From contig CAIVAX010000392.1 in NCBI GenBank assembly GCA_903903935.1, positions 1 to 8,350 on the forward strand: a stretch of DNA of 8,350 nt. The letters are read 5' to 3'. The DNA comes from an uncultured Hyphomicrobiales bacterium (lineage in GTDB: Bacteria > Pseudomonadota > Alphaproteobacteria > Rhizobiales > Beijerinckiaceae). Each line of letters opens with the position of its first letter. Positions within the stretch are counted from its first letter, which is position 1. The position numbers and the translations under genes were made by a program. This document shows, piece by piece, positions 7,885-8,350 of this stretch. The notes beneath the pieces were generated by a model. It did not search any database. It was not told the origin of the DNA and was given only the letters and a program-made list of their open reading frames with translations.

Positions 7885-7996
7885 GCCCAAAAGGGCATTC
7901 GAGCAGATGCCGGAACGTGAGTGAGGACGAGTCGCAACATGCGCCCTTGTAACACGTTCCTAAGCCCGAGTGTGAAGCTGTTTTGGTGAGCTTAGG
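7885..7996. repeat. Intergenic region with three short inverted repeats
   Basis: The space between the two rightmost minus-strand genes holds three perfect inverted repeats. GGAACGTG (7912-7919) pairs with CACGTTCC (7953-7960). CCTAAGC (7959-7965) pairs with GCTTAGG (7990-7996); its right arm includes the stop codon of the right-edge gene. A small GCCC-AAAA-GGGC hairpin (7885-7896) sits just upstream of the helicase ATG. The two larger repeats share bases 7959-7960, so they cannot both form fully. They could be a weak terminator for the right-edge gene or an operator for the helicase. I found no convincing promoter or T-tract here. Confidence 0.4.
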
Positions 7997-8350
7997 CAGC
8001 CGCCAGACACGTCTCTGTCAGCTGCGCAGCCAGAGCGACAAAGGTGCGGCTATAATTGCGAACATTCAACGGCGAGCGATGAAAACGCGTCAATGTCACA
8101 TTCATCAATTCATCAAGGATGAGACGATCCATCTCATCCAATGCACGCGGTGCAATGGAGTGAGCCCTGGCTTTATTCTGCAATTCACGGCGCGCATGGA
8201 GAGCCAGCTTCTCTTGGCCCGTGAGCAAATATCGCCAGAACAATCTATGCTGGAGCACAACTTGATTGCCTTGCAGATCTTTGATCTTCAGGGCCGTTGC
8301 GTAGAAGCTATAGATTTGATCAGCGATGAGAGGCTCTGCCCAACTGGCGA
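7992..8350 (-). CDS. Helical protein of uncertain family, possibly globin-sensor-like (N-terminus beyond window)
   Basis: The frame is open to the right edge, so only the last 118 residues are visible. A GTG at 8258 is in frame but probably internal, because coherent helical sequence (DQIYSFYATALKI) precedes it. The visible part is entirely helical in character, soluble, and has no membrane segment or catalytic motif I can name with confidence. The pattern QHRLFWRYLLTGQ, then RRELQNKARAHSIAP, then LILDEL loosely recalls globin-sensor (protoglobin-type) domains, in which an aromatic-rich E helix is followed by a proximal His in an R-x-x-H-x-x-I-x-P-like context. Here the candidate His codon is at 8160-8162. 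This resemblance is by eye only. The coding call is secure; the family is not. Confidence 0.72.
   Translation of the reverse strand, partial: ASWAEPLIADQIYSFYATALKIKDLQGNQVVLQHRLFWRYLLTGQEKLALHARRELQNKARAHSIAPRALDEMDRLILDELMNVTLTRFHRSPLNVRNYSRTFVALAAQLTETCLAAA

Noticed and set aside
1..8350. A novel multi-gene defence, mobile or biosynthetic system
   Set aside because: Five of the six genes belong to recognisable housekeeping, sensing, membrane or helicase families, in convergent or divergent arrangement with no shared operon, and I saw no toxin-antitoxin pair, integrase, transposase, terminal repeats or CRISPR-like spacing.

Overview
The window looks like an ordinary chromosomal segment of an alphaproteobacterium, most likely of the Hyphomicrobiales (Rhizobiales). 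The pointers are a class I (archaeal-type) lysyl-tRNA synthetase, which among bacteria is typical of alphaproteobacteria and spirochaetes, a very large transporter-linked hybrid histidine kinase of a type common in proteobacteria, and a moderately GC-rich composition. The genus cannot be fixed from this sequence. There are no IS elements, phage genes, tRNA or rRNA genes, CRISPR arrays or recognisable defence systems.

Layout, left to right. (1) Bases 1-1359, plus strand: lysyl-tRNA synthetase, missing its N-terminus at the window edge. (2) Bases 1372-4953, minus strand: a 1193-residue hybrid histidine kinase with a sodium/solute-symporter-like membrane domain, PAS domain, HisKA/HATPase core and C-terminal receiver; it converges on the synthetase with a 12-base gap. 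(3) Bases 4954-5093: divergent intergenic region with a possible kinase promoter and a large hairpin whose 3' arm overlaps the Shine-Dalgarno of the next gene. (4) Bases 5094-5522, plus strand: mscL, large-conductance mechanosensitive channel, followed by a perfect 13-bp hairpin. (5) Bases 5679-6761, plus strand: AbrB-family membrane protein. (6) Bases 6778-7872, minus strand: short RecD/Dda-like SF1B DNA helicase, convergent with the AbrB-family gene (16-base gap). (7) Bases 7992-8350, minus strand: C-terminal part of a helical protein of uncertain family, possibly a divergent globin-sensor-like domain, running off the right edge.

The genes do not form one pathway. Most stand alone or face each other, so each is probably its own transcription unit. 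A loose theme is the cell envelope (a membrane sensor, an osmotic safety valve and an AbrB-family membrane protein in a row), but nothing in the sequence ties them functionally.

The most interesting non-coding signal is the 10-bp perfect inverted repeat with a GC-rich inner stem just upstream of mscL. It could act as a Shine-Dalgarno-masking leader or an attenuator. The most interesting coding details are an in-frame 18-bp tandem repeat in the loop between the two dimerisation helices of the kinase, and the unidentified protein at the right edge. I did not find a convincing new multi-gene system.
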